Notes: generated by a model not told the origin, from the letters alone. Positions 1 through 5,907 are shown, counted from the stretch's first letter. The stretch: 8,911 nucleotides of DNA from Bacilli bacterium (GCA_900769965.1 CAAGIQ010000078.1:1-8911), one strand, 5' to 3'. Numbers and translations: made by a program.

Positions 1-23
1 TCAGACGTGTGCTCTTCCGATCT
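1..23 (+). other. Illumina TruSeq adapter remnant at contig end
   Basis: The first 23 bases match the 3' end of the TruSeq read-2 adapter, ending in GCTCTTCCGATCT, followed at once by ordinary AT-rich coding sequence. This is untrimmed library adapter that was assembled into the contig end. The junction makes an artificial TAA at 23-25 in the frame of the downstream gene, which would mislead a gene caller. Confidence 0.97.
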
Positions 24-25
24 AA

Positions 26-1393
26 GAAACAGATCAAGTATCTAACTTCACTTTACGCGATGTTACTATAAATATTCACGATGATGAACCTCCTGCAACT
101 CAAGATGAGAAAGGAAACTATGTAGGCTATGCTTGTGGTTATATTAACGAAGGAAAATTATCAAAAGTAGGTGTTTACGAATGCATGATAAACTGTGAAA
201 ACAGTTATTTTAGATCGAATTATACACTTATAGGTGAGAAAAATGTTTCTAACTCGAATCTTGCGGAAGAAGCACCCGTTCTTGACTATGCGTTTGATCC
301 TAACGCGGTCGTTTCAGGAACCGCTTGGTGGGACGCTTCTAAAACAAGTACAGAAACAGCTGGAACGACTTGCTTATCATTAGATGGTAAAACTTTTAGT
401 GCTCTAGGCAATCCTACAAGTTCTTCATATGATTTATGTGGTAAAGAAATATCTTTGAATAGTAATCTATATTACAATTACAACGATTCCAACAATACTT
501 TACAAAGAAAAAAATACAATCAGTTCACCAGTTCGGATAATGTCTCAGATCTTTTATATGATCCAAGAGTTTTTGATATATATGGTGCTTGCAAGATGAG
601 TAATTATTCGCTTCAAACTACCACTGATTACACAACAACAGGAAACACAAAAGTAATTAGTAGTTTCGATTCAAATGGGAATGGAATAGAAGATACTTCT
701 GCAGGCAAAACTCCTACAGATTATAACGGAAATACAATCGAAGTAAAATTACATAAAACAGATATCAATAATAAAGAGATAAAATATGGAGCTATTCAAG
801 TAGAAAAGAATTCAAATTCAAGTCCTTCACTGGAAAGAAAAGTTATGTTTAAATGTGATGGGATAGGAAAGTTTTTGTTTATTATCATTCCAAATAGTAG
901 TGCGAATAATTCTAACATAGAAATTTTTGATTATACAAAGGGGATTCCTTCAAAGCCAAAATACAAAATTAAGTTTAATTCTTTTAATCAAGGTGTTCCT
1001 GCTGCTGTTGAGATACCGATTACACAAAAAGGTTTATATGGCTTTAGCAGTGATGTTGTTCAGAGAATTGTCTACCTCCGTTTCATGATGCAATCAGAAT
1101 TCGGTAACACCGGAGGAAGTGGAAGTGTCGAATCAGTAGACTATACTTATCAAACTCTAGAGATTCCTGGAAGCGAAGGATTTACACTTTCTAGAATTAC
1201 TATTAGATTTGATTCTTTGGATTCTAAAGATGTAATTATTGTAGTTACTAGAGAAAAAATTGACACGAGTGATGTGATTAAAATCTCTAATGATTCGAAA
1301 TATGTTATAGGAGGAACGAATAAAAATTTTACTATTATTAATAAAGTGCCAGCTGGATCTAATGTAACTATCAACTATCCTCCATCTAGCTAA
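26..1393 (+). CDS. Large exported-type protein of unknown function, 5'-truncated
   Basis: The frame is open from the first natural codon after the adapter (26) to TAA at 1391-1393, giving 455 residues. The first in-frame ATG is only at 185, but the preceding 53 codons read as the same kind of protein, so I treat the gene as truncated by the contig end and not as starting at 185. The protein is rich in Asn, Ser, Thr and Tyr, with beta-strand-like alternation, no long hydrophobic segment, and no LPxTG sorting signal at its C-terminus. It has seven cysteines, many for a low-GC Gram-positive surface protein. At 668-694 it reads DSNGNGIED, an acidic Asn/Gly loop like the calcium-binding loops of thrombospondin type-3 or dockerin repeats. 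I do not recognise a catalytic domain. Surface or secreted location is inferred from composition and from the neighbouring secreted protein; the signal peptide would lie beyond the contig end. Confidence 0.8.
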   Translation, partial: ETDQVSNFTLRDVTINIHDDEPPATQDEKGNYVGYACGYINEGKLSKVGVYECMINCENSYFRSNYTLIGEKNVSNSNLAEEAPVLDYAFDPNAVVSGTAWWDASKTSTETAGTTCLSLDGKTFSALGNPTSSSYDLCGKEISLNSNLYYNYNDSNNTLQRKKYNQFTSSDNVSDLLYDPRVFDIYGACKMSNYSLQTTTDYTTTGNTKVISSFDSNGNGIEDTSAGKTPTDYNGNTIEVKLHKTDINNKEIKYGAIQVEKNSNSSPSLERKVMFKCDGIGKFLFIIIPNSSANNSNIEIFDYTKGIPSKPKYKIKFNSFNQGVPAAVEIPITQKGLYGFSSDVVQRIVYLRFMMQSEFGNTGGSGSVESVDYTYQTLEIPGSEGFTLSRITIRFDSLDSKDVIIVVTREKIDTSDVIKISNDSKYVIGGTNKNFTIINKVPAGSNVTINYPPSS

Positions 1394-1398
1394 AAAAT

Positions 1399-1424
1399 AA
1401 GTGAGAATGAAATCTCACTTTTTT
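1399..1424 (+). terminator. Rho-independent terminator after the truncated surface protein gene
   Basis: AAGTGAGA (1399-1406) pairs with TCTCACTT (1413-1420) around a 6-nt loop, and a T run covers 1419-1424. It begins 6 nt after the stop codon, so it separates this gene from the next transcription unit. Upstream A residues also give partial terminator character on the opposite strand. Confidence 0.88.
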
Positions 1425-1481
1425 ACTTGGTGTGATTTTTTGATATCTATATCTATCTTTTTACTACTGTCTTTCCGTGGT

Positions 1482-1510
1482 TTGAAAGCGGTTTCATCAG
1501 TTGATAAACT
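1482..1510 (+). promoter_or_regulatory. Predicted sigma-A promoter of the secreted protein/peptide operon
   Basis: TTGAAA at 1482-1487 (5 of 6 to the -35 consensus) is followed by a 17-bp spacer and TAAACT at 1505-1510 (4 of 6 to the -10 consensus). A TG at 1502-1503 makes it an extended -10. Transcription would start near 1517, leaving a leader of about 89 nt before the start codon at 1606. It is the best promoter-like pair I found in the 212-bp gap, but it is a prediction only. Confidence 0.55.
1483..1496 (+). promoter_or_regulatory. Catabolite-responsive element (cre), CcpA/LacI-family operator
   Basis: TGAAAGCGGTTTCA fits the Bacillus cre consensus TGWAANCGNTNWCA at every defined position, including the central CG and the TGAAA/TTTCA arms. 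It overlaps the predicted -35 hexamer and the start of the spacer, a position where CcpA bound with HPr-Ser-P normally represses. Inference: the secreted protein and peptide genes downstream are shut off when a preferred sugar is present. Another LacI-family regulator with a similar operator cannot be excluded, and no regulator gene is in the window. Confidence 0.65.
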
Positions 1511-1521
1511 TTAATTATCAA
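1501..1521. repeat. 7-bp inverted repeat over the predicted -10, possible operator
   Basis: TTGATAA (1501-1507) and TTATCAA (1515-1521) are perfect inverted copies around a 7-nt spacer. The left arm overlaps the extended -10 and the right arm reaches past the predicted transcription start. The arms are AT-only apart from one G/C each and no long T run follows, so a DNA-binding site is more likely than a terminator. The regulator is unknown. Confidence 0.45.
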
Positions 1522-1561
1522 TAATTTTTGTCTGTTTTTTAAAATGGATTCCCTTTTTAAT

Positions 1562-1599
1562 AGGAGGTTATGTTTCATTGGGGAAACAAATAATGAAAC
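1562..1599 (+). promoter_or_regulatory. Distant Shine-Dalgarno plus bridging hairpin for the 776-residue protein
   Basis: The only strong ribosome binding site in the leader, AGGAGG at 1562-1567, ends 38 nt before the start codon at 1606, too far in linear distance. Between them GTTTCATT (1572-1579) pairs perfectly with AATGAAAC (1592-1599), with an extra G:U pair and a 10-nt loop. Folding leaves 4 nt before and 6 nt after the stem, an effective spacing of about 10 nt. The loop contains a second GAAAC (1583-1587) that could pair with the same GTTTC (1572-1576), giving a weaker, mutually exclusive fold. Three in-frame stops at 1591-1602 rule out any start upstream of 1606. Confidence 0.5.
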
Positions 1600-1605
1600 T
1601 AGAAA

Positions 1606-3936
1606 ATGATGAAAAAGTTAAAAAGATTGTCGTTGTTGATGATTTTGGAGCTTGGCTGTATGGGTGCAGCAATGCCTAACTTAATAGAAGCAACTCCAGC
1701 TGAATTAACGATCAACACTTACGAACTTAAAGTTGGAGGGGAAGTAGCTCCTGTAGTAAGTCCTATTTCTTCAACTGCTTACAATACTGAAACAGTATCG
1801 ATTAAAAAAAGAACTAATGTCCACTTTACCGGTGGCTTTATCGGTAATGTTTACGATGCTAATGCAAAAGAAGGAAGCGACTATTACGTTAATGTTTCTG
1901 AAGGTGGAACTGAGGTAAATCTTTACTACACTGAAGATAACGCCTGTACTATTGCTATAGTTGATGAGAGCGATAGACTTATTGGTCATAAGACAATTTA
2001 TAAGAATAGCAATCTCGATTTAGAATGGGTTGATAGTGTTCTTAAAGGTTTCAAGTGTCCATCTGGTTATGAACTAGATAAAAACGTATTTGATGAATTA
2101 GGAAACAAGGTTACTGATAGTTTAGAAATTACCACTGATAGATTATTTAGAACTAAATTAAATAAAGTCAATAACTATAAGTCTTTCGATGTTTTAGTTG
2201 AAAAAGTTAGTGGAAGTGAAGTAAGCAAAGTTCAATTAGATGAAACTATAACAGTCACTTCTACAAATCCTCAATTCTCCTATTGGATGGTTGGAGATAA
2301 GATTGTTAGCTATCAAAAAGAATATACATTCTCAGTTTATTCTGACATGGTTATTAGAGAAGTTTGTAAAGGGATAGTTACTGCTAATCCAGTAGTTACT
2401 CTTTTAAAAGATGATATATCTGATGCGGGTCTAGCGAATATTTATGAAGTTAAATTTGAAGTCCCAAATGATTATGAGTTTGTTGAAGCTGGTATGATCT
2501 TTGGAGGAAGTACTTTAGAAACTGCTGTTAAGAAAGTTGTTGCTAGAAGAATGACAGGAAATAATGAATTTGCTGTTAATTGTGATTATGTAGGTGAACA
2601 CAGAGCTTATTTAGTATATAGAGAAGGTGGTAAATTAAGAGTTATATACGATGATGGTTATGGAGTGGAGCATCTAGTGTTTAATAACGATTTAGATGAA
2701 GATGCTGCTGAATCAGCCACATTAGTTGATATCAACTCTCAATTAGTTTCTTCTCATTCTAGTGTTGAAGTTACTCAAGCAGATAATATTGCTTTAGGAA
2801 AAGATTCCACTTTAGCATTTGGAGCAAAAAGCTTACTTAAACTAACTTCTTCTAAATACATCAATAAAGTAGTTGTTAATGGCAAGAGTGAAGCATCTAA
2901 TTATCTTTCTATAAATGGCATTAATAGAAATCTAAGCACATCAAATAAAACTCATTACTTTAATATCGGACCGTGGAATGAAGTATATATTGCTTGTGAA
3001 AATGGCAATTCTTCAATTAGATACATCGAATTATACTATAGCGATATTGCTACTAATTACGTATCTGAAGGTTTCTTAGATGGCGGAGCTATTAATCCTA
3101 ACTTCTATAATGTTGATAAGGAATCTTATAAATCTTCATTAGAAGAAGATGGATATCATCTTAATTTCACTGGAAATGATGATAGAAAATATGATTCCTT
3201 TATAATGAAATTTGATAAAGATCAGCAATATAATTACTTATATCTCGAATTTGAAGTGTTAAAGGGAAACGCCACTAAGGGAGCAATTCAATTTAATGAT
3301 TGGGCACCAAGCGAACCTGAGGCAAGTGATGGAAAACAAGAATCATGGTTTGATTTCACTTCTACTGGAGCAAATAGAATTACTATTCCAGTAACTGCAG
3401 ATCTATCTAAGGGTACTGGCGAATTGTTATTAAGATTTGGACATAGTGGCAACGAGATTGGACAATGTGAAATTTTAGTTAAGAGAGTTTCATTAGTTAA
3501 TTCCGCTTATCAAACTGCTGGATTTTATAACAATGGTTTAGTTGGATTAAATCAATATAATAAGACTAATGACTTTACCTCAAGAATTGGTTCAGATGGC
3601 CTTCATCTCAATTTCACTGGCTCTGCTACTGGTCAATGGGATGCATATACGCTAAATTTTGATAAGTCAAAAAAATATTCTTCTTTTGAGATTGAATTTG
3701 AGGTTATAAAAGGTAATTGCAAACAGTTCCAATATGAAATATCAACATGGGAAAAAGATAACAATGCTAGCAATCAAAATGGTTGGATAGGTTATTCAAA
3801 ATCATATTCAAATGTATTTACCATTACTGAAAATCAATACGATGGAGTTTTATATTTAAAGTTTGGCGTTGACGGTGCTGCTGCTGGTGAATGCGAAATT
3901 TTAGTAACAAAGATGAAATTAAAAGAAGCTATTTAA
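1606..3936 (+). CDS. Secreted multidomain surface/carbohydrate-binding-type protein
   Basis: This 776-residue protein starts with a basic n-region (KKLKR, residues 3-7) and a hydrophobic stretch (8-23), consistent with a Sec signal peptide, although Glu15 interrupts the hydrophobic core; cleavage near Ala29 is plausible. Residues about 195-255 resemble a divergent InlB B-repeat (aromatic YWMVGDKIVS, then YTFSVYSD). Residues about 262-352 resemble the beta-rich segment often found after such repeats. Residues about 390-479 look like a discoidin-type beta-sandwich. Residues 489-630 and 639-772 are two diverged copies of one domain. There is no sortase motif, C-terminal membrane anchor or catalytic signature, so binding or adhesion is more likely than catalysis. 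The nine cysteines include one conserved in each C-terminal repeat. Starts at 1606 or 1609 are both possible. The cre site suggests a glycan-related role, which is inference. Confidence 0.85.
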   Translation: MMKKLKRLSLLMILELGCMGAAMPNLIEATPAELTINTYELKVGGEVAPVVSPISSTAYNTETVSIKKRTNVHFTGGFIGNVYDANAKEGSDYYVNVSEGGTEVNLYYTEDNACTIAIVDESDRLIGHKTIYKNSNLDLEWVDSVLKGFKCPSGYELDKNVFDELGNKVTDSLEITTDRLFRTKLNKVNNYKSFDVLVEKVSGSEVSKVQLDETITVTSTNPQFSYWMVGDKIVSYQKEYTFSVYSDMVIREVCKGIVTANPVVTLLKDDISDAGLANIYEVKFEVPNDYEFVEAGMIFGGSTLETAVKKVVARRMTGNNEFAVNCDYVGEHRAYLVYREGGKLRVIYDDGYGVEHLVFNNDLDEDAAESATLVDINSQLVSSHSSVEVTQADNIALGKDSTLAFGAKSLLKLTSSKYINKVVVNGKSEASNYLSINGINRNLSTSNKTHYFNIGPWNEVYIACENGNSSIRYIELYYSDIATNYVSEGFLDGGAINPNFYNVDKESYKSSLEEDGYHLNFTGNDDRKYDSFIMKFDKDQQYNYLYLEFEVLKGNATKGAIQFNDWAPSEPEASDGKQESWFDFTSTGANRITIPVTADLSKGTGELLLRFGHSGNEIGQCEILVKRVSLVNSAYQTAGFYNNGLVGLNQYNKTNDFTSRIGSDGLHLNFTGSATGQWDAYTLNFDKSKKYSSFEIEFEVIKGNCKQFQYEISTWEKDNNASNQNGWIGYSKSYSNVFTITENQYDGVLYLKFGVDGAAAGECEILVTKMKLKEAI
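3070..3921 (+). repeat. Tandem duplicated C-terminal domain within the secreted protein
   Basis: Residues 489-630 (3070-3495) and 639-772 (3520-3921) align along their length. Shared landmarks in the same order are DGYHLNFTG / DGLHLNFTG, FDKDQQY / FDKSKKY, EFEVLKGN / EFEVIKGN, LLLRFG / LYLKFG, and GQCEILV / GECEILV near the end. The copies are clearly diverged, so this is an old protein-domain duplication and not a recent DNA repeat. The strand pattern suggests a jelly-roll carbohydrate-binding-module-like fold, but no specific family was recognised. Confidence 0.8.
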
Positions 3937-3941
3937 GGAGG
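3935..3941 (+). promoter_or_regulatory. Strong ribosome binding site overlapping the upstream stop codon
   Basis: AAGGAGG shares its two A residues with the TAA stop of the 776-residue protein and lies 7 nt before an ATG at 3949. This near-consensus site supports the short downstream gene and implies co-transcription with the gene before it. Confidence 0.85.
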
Positions 3942-3948
3942 AATAAAA

Positions 3949-4086
3949 ATGAAAAAGAAATACGAACAACCAAAAGTTGAAGATATCGAATTAGCTGAGG
4001 ATGTAATGGATTTTGCCGGAGCTATGAATAGCTCAGCAGGTCAAATGTTTGAAGACATCTTCGATTTTGATGAAATTGGTAAATAA
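3949..4086 (+). CDS. 45-residue acidic small protein, possible peptide precursor
   Basis: An ATG with a near-consensus ribosome binding site opens a 45-codon frame that ends at TAA 4084-4086, six nt before a strong terminator hairpin. The product begins MKKKYEQPKVEDIEL, continues through a small-residue stretch (AGAMNSSAGQ, 23-32), and ends in an acidic, Phe-rich tail (FEDIFDFDEIGK). It has 12 acidic and 5 basic residues, no signal peptide, no cysteine and no membrane segment. The start resembles many short uncharacterised gut-bacterial proteins beginning KKxYxxPxVExxEL, and also the YxxPxL-type leader recognised by RiPP recognition elements in lasso-peptide systems. No maturation enzyme lies in the window, so a modified peptide is only a hypothesis. 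Co-transcription with the secreted protein is supported by the overlap and the lack of a terminator between them. The function is unknown. Confidence 0.85.
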   Translation: MKKKYEQPKVEDIELAEDVMDFAGAMNSSAGQMFEDIFDFDEIGK

Positions 4087-4091
4087 AAATT

Positions 4092-4114
4092 TGGAGAGGA
4101 ATTGTTCCTCTCCA
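4092..4114. terminator. Bidirectional terminator between convergent operons
   Basis: TGGAGAGGAA (4092-4101) pairs perfectly with TTCCTCTCCA (4105-4114) around a TTG loop, a 10-bp stem. Short T runs follow on both strands: ATTTT on the + strand, and AAATTTTTATTT when read on the - strand. It lies 5 nt after the small-protein stop codon and 6 nt beyond the hydrolase stop codon, so it can end transcription from both sides. Confidence 0.9.
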
Positions 4115-4120
4115 TTTTAC

Positions 4121-4927
4121 TTATAAATGTTTTATTAAGAATGCTTCTTCGTAAGACCAAGTTTCATCATCGTAGTTTCCAAAATACCACATGTTTTCTT
4201 TGTTGAAGCCGTGATTTGCTCCTTCAATAAGATGGAGCTCACAGTTTTTATATATTTCACTTGCACGTACAGAATAAGAATAAGGGACTATAAAATCGCT
4301 TGTTCCATGGACTATAAGAACATCTTTTTCAAAGTTTCCTATATTAGAAAAAACGTCGAAGTCTTTTAGTTTTTGTATGTATGGATCATCGCTATCTTCT
4401 CCATAGAATTTCACCATGGTTTCAGGGATGTTGAAAGCTGGATAAAATAAGGAAAGAGAAAGGATATCACTAGCTCTGTCATTTGCTACTAAAGCAGAAA
4501 CTAGTCCACCTTGACTAGTTCCAAATAAAGAGATAGAACTTACATAGTTTTGTTTTATAAAATAGTCTATAACTCCATTTAAAGTATCTTTTTCCGTAAA
4601 AATTGTATCTCTTTCAATATCATCTGAACGGGAAGAAGAAACAGAAGGGTAATCAAAAGCATAAGCTAGATAGCCTAGTTTAGCCGCTCTAGAACAATAC
4701 GAATTCATTGAATCGGAATTCATATTGGCGCTATGGGAGAGAATTAGAAGAGGTTTATTGTCTTTTCCATTGTAAGAATATATGTTCCCATAAATCTTAG
4801 TATCATTAAGATATATTGGTAACTCTTCTTTTATGACTTTTATCTCCGCTATTGTTACTGTGCTTTCGTTGCAGGAAGAAAGAAGTAACAAAGAAAGAAT
4901 GACTAATATAGTTTTTTTCATAATCAT
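4121..4927 (-). CDS. Lipoprotein alpha/beta hydrolase (serine esterase/peptidase-like)
   Basis: This 268-residue protein has a lipoprotein signal peptide: MIMKK, a hydrophobic run, then lipobox L16-S17-S18-C19. It should be lipidated at Cys19 and tethered to the outer face of the membrane. The rest has an alpha/beta-hydrolase layout: HSA at 65-67 (oxyanion region), nucleophile elbow G136-T-S138-Q-G140, acid D211 in HGTSD, and catalytic H239 in GANHG. All three triad residues are present and in order, so it is probably an active serine hydrolase. The substrate is not evident; ester, acyl or peptide bonds are all possible. The start ATG overlaps the rnhC stop as ATGA (4924-4927) with no good ribosome binding site of its own, suggesting translational coupling. 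A second ATG two codons later (M3) would give a more standard MKK start and cannot be excluded. Confidence 0.9.
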   Translation of the reverse strand: MIMKKTILVILSLLLLSSCNESTVTIAEIKVIKEELPIYLNDTKIYGNIYSYNGKDNKPLLILSHSANMNSDSMNSYCSRAAKLGYLAYAFDYPSVSSSRSDDIERDTIFTEKDTLNGVIDYFIKQNYVSSISLFGTSQGGLVSALVANDRASDILSLSLFYPAFNIPETMVKFYGEDSDDPYIQKLKDFDVFSNIGNFEKDVLIVHGTSDFIVPYSYSVRASEIYKNCELHLIEGANHGFNKENMWYFGNYDDETWSYEEAFLIKHL

Positions 4928-5838
4928 TCGTTTATTTTGTAATTTCTAAAAAATTTTTTGACGTAAGGGTCAATCCTTTCTTGGCCATATTTCTTTACTA
5001 GTGTTATATATGTTTTATCGACTTCTTTGCTAGCTCCTTTTGGAATAGTTATACCTAAGTCTTCTTCCATCTTCTGCCAGTCAGTTAAGAAGACGTATCT
5101 AGCGATAACTGACGATACGGCGATAGAAGGGTAGTAGCTCTCCCCTTTAGTTTGGAATGTTAATGAGTTAGTAACTTTGTTATTTAATAAGTAATGCTTA
5201 TAGATTTCTTCCTTCTCGAATTGATCGATGTAGATGTGAATTGAAGAGGGAATATTATACATCTTTATAAGTCTCTCATGAGCTAAGTTATGAGCGTTAG
5301 CTAGAATTTTATGAGTTGACCATTTCTTATCTTCTAATTCAGATAGTTTAGTAGGTGAGATATTTACTAGATGGTGTTTGATCTTCTTTCTTAAGATAGG
5401 ACCTACCTCTAATATTTTTGAATCTGTCATCTTTTTAGAATCCATGATGTTAAGTTCTTCTACTAGAGACATATCTTCTTTAGTTAAATAACTTGCGACG
5501 ACATAAAAACCTTGAAAGAAATCTCCAACTCCGACTTCATCGCTTCCAATCTGTTCGTTATTATCTTCCCATTTTTCTTCTTTAGAGGTGTTTTTCTTCT
5601 CAAGGAGGTGGGCATCTTTACAGAAGATGGAGGCTTCTAATTCAATTTTAGAAGCATCACCTGCAAAAAGAATGGTGTATTGCTTCTTGCTCTTATAGGC
5701 TTTAACGAAGATGTTGTTGATAGTTTTAATATCGAAAAGGTCATAAGGACGTTTAGGATCATTAAGTTCTTTTGCATTGTAAAAATCGCGAATTTCTAGA
5801 TATTTAGCTTCGTCAACTTTAATCTTGATGTAATCCAT
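4924..5838 (-). CDS. rnhC: Ribonuclease HIII
   Basis: This 304-residue enzyme cuts the RNA strand of RNA:DNA hybrids in the cytoplasm and helps remove R-loops. Numbered from the start chosen here, residues 1 to about 75 form the N-terminal TBP-like substrate-binding domain typical of RNase HIII. The catalytic domain begins with GSDEVGVGD (98-106), whose D100 and E101 are the conserved metal ligands, and a further conserved acid is D205 in YIDQF. SSVIARY (242-248) fits the family's ASxIAR-type helix. The length is normal. The frame is open back to an ATG at 5862, but an ideal AAGGAGG (5845-5851 on this strand) lies 6 nt before the ATG at 5838, and the longer form would encode that ribosome binding site. 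I therefore place the start at 5838. The gene diverges from mutS2 and is followed by the overlapping hydrolase gene. Confidence 0.95.
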   Translation of the reverse strand: MDYIKIKVDEAKYLEIRDFYNAKELNDPKRPYDLFDIKTINNIFVKAYKSKKQYTILFAGDASKIELEASIFCKDAHLLEKKNTSKEEKWEDNNEQIGSDEVGVGDFFQGFYVVASYLTKEDMSLVEELNIMDSKKMTDSKILEVGPILRKKIKHHLVNISPTKLSELEDKKWSTHKILANAHNLAHERLIKMYNIPSSIHIYIDQFEKEEIYKHYLLNNKVTNSLTFQTKGESYYPSIAVSSVIARYVFLTDWQKMEEDLGITIPKGASKEVDKTYITLVKKYGQERIDPYVKKFFRNYKINE

Positions 5839-5844
5839 CTCTAA

Positions 5845-5851
5845 CCTCCTT
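5845..5851 (-). promoter_or_regulatory. Ribosome binding site fixing the rnhC start
   Basis: On the - strand AAGGAGG precedes ATG 5838 with a 6-nt gap, the ideal arrangement. It rules in favour of 5838 over the in-frame ATG at 5862. Confidence 0.9.
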
Positions 5852-5860
5852 AACTCTTTC

Positions 5861-5869
5861 ATTTTATCA
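5861..5869 (-). promoter_or_regulatory. Predicted extended -10 promoter for rnhC
   Basis: Read on the - strand this is TGATAAAAT: a TG, one base, then TAAAAT (5866 down to 5861), 5 of 6 to the -10 consensus. The -35 region is poor, as is common with extended -10 promoters. Transcription would begin near 5854, just upstream of the ribosome binding site. Confidence 0.5.
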
Positions 5870-5875
5870 TGTATG

Positions 5876-5884
5876 TGTTAAAAT
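5876..5884 (+). promoter_or_regulatory. Predicted extended -10 promoter for mutS2-uvrC
   Basis: TGTTAAAAT gives TG, one base, then TAAAAT (5879-5884), 5 of 6 to the -10 consensus. CTTTCA at 5856-5861 is a weak -35 at 17-bp spacing. Transcription would begin near 5891, leaving a very short leader of about 17 nt with a weak AGAG ribosome binding site before ATG 5908. Confidence 0.5.
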
Positions 5885-5907
5885 AGTTAGGAAAAGAGAC
5901 GAATATA

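Noticed and set aside
1150..1374. 74-codon - strand ORF
   Set aside because: It lies wholly inside the longer + strand surface-protein gene, has no ribosome binding site, and its hydrophobic content is the reverse reading of Asn/Asp/Glu-rich codons.
1440..1468. TTGATA with a downstream TACTAC as an additional promoter
   Set aside because: The -10 match is only about 3 of 6 with no extended element; the pair at 1482-1510 is much better.
1578..1679. Frame-3 reading from TTG 1578 or ATG 1593 overlapping the start of the secreted protein
   Set aside because: TTG 1578 is about 10 nt from AGGAGG, which looked attractive, but the frame ends after about 30 codons with no protein-like features. The alternative frame gives a signal-peptide-like start and the full 776-residue protein.
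1606..1680. Lipobox at the N-terminus of the 776-residue protein (ELGC)
   Set aside because: The -3 residue is Glu where a Leu-type residue is expected, so a Sec type-I signal peptide is more likely than lipidation.
1771..1989. 72-codon - strand ORF
   Set aside because: It is antisense within the 776-residue protein gene, with no ribosome binding site and no recognisable protein features.
5839..5862. Longer rnhC start at 5862
   Set aside because: This form would translate through the ideal AAGGAGG ribosome binding site and the predicted transcription start. The ATG at 5838 has the correct spacing.
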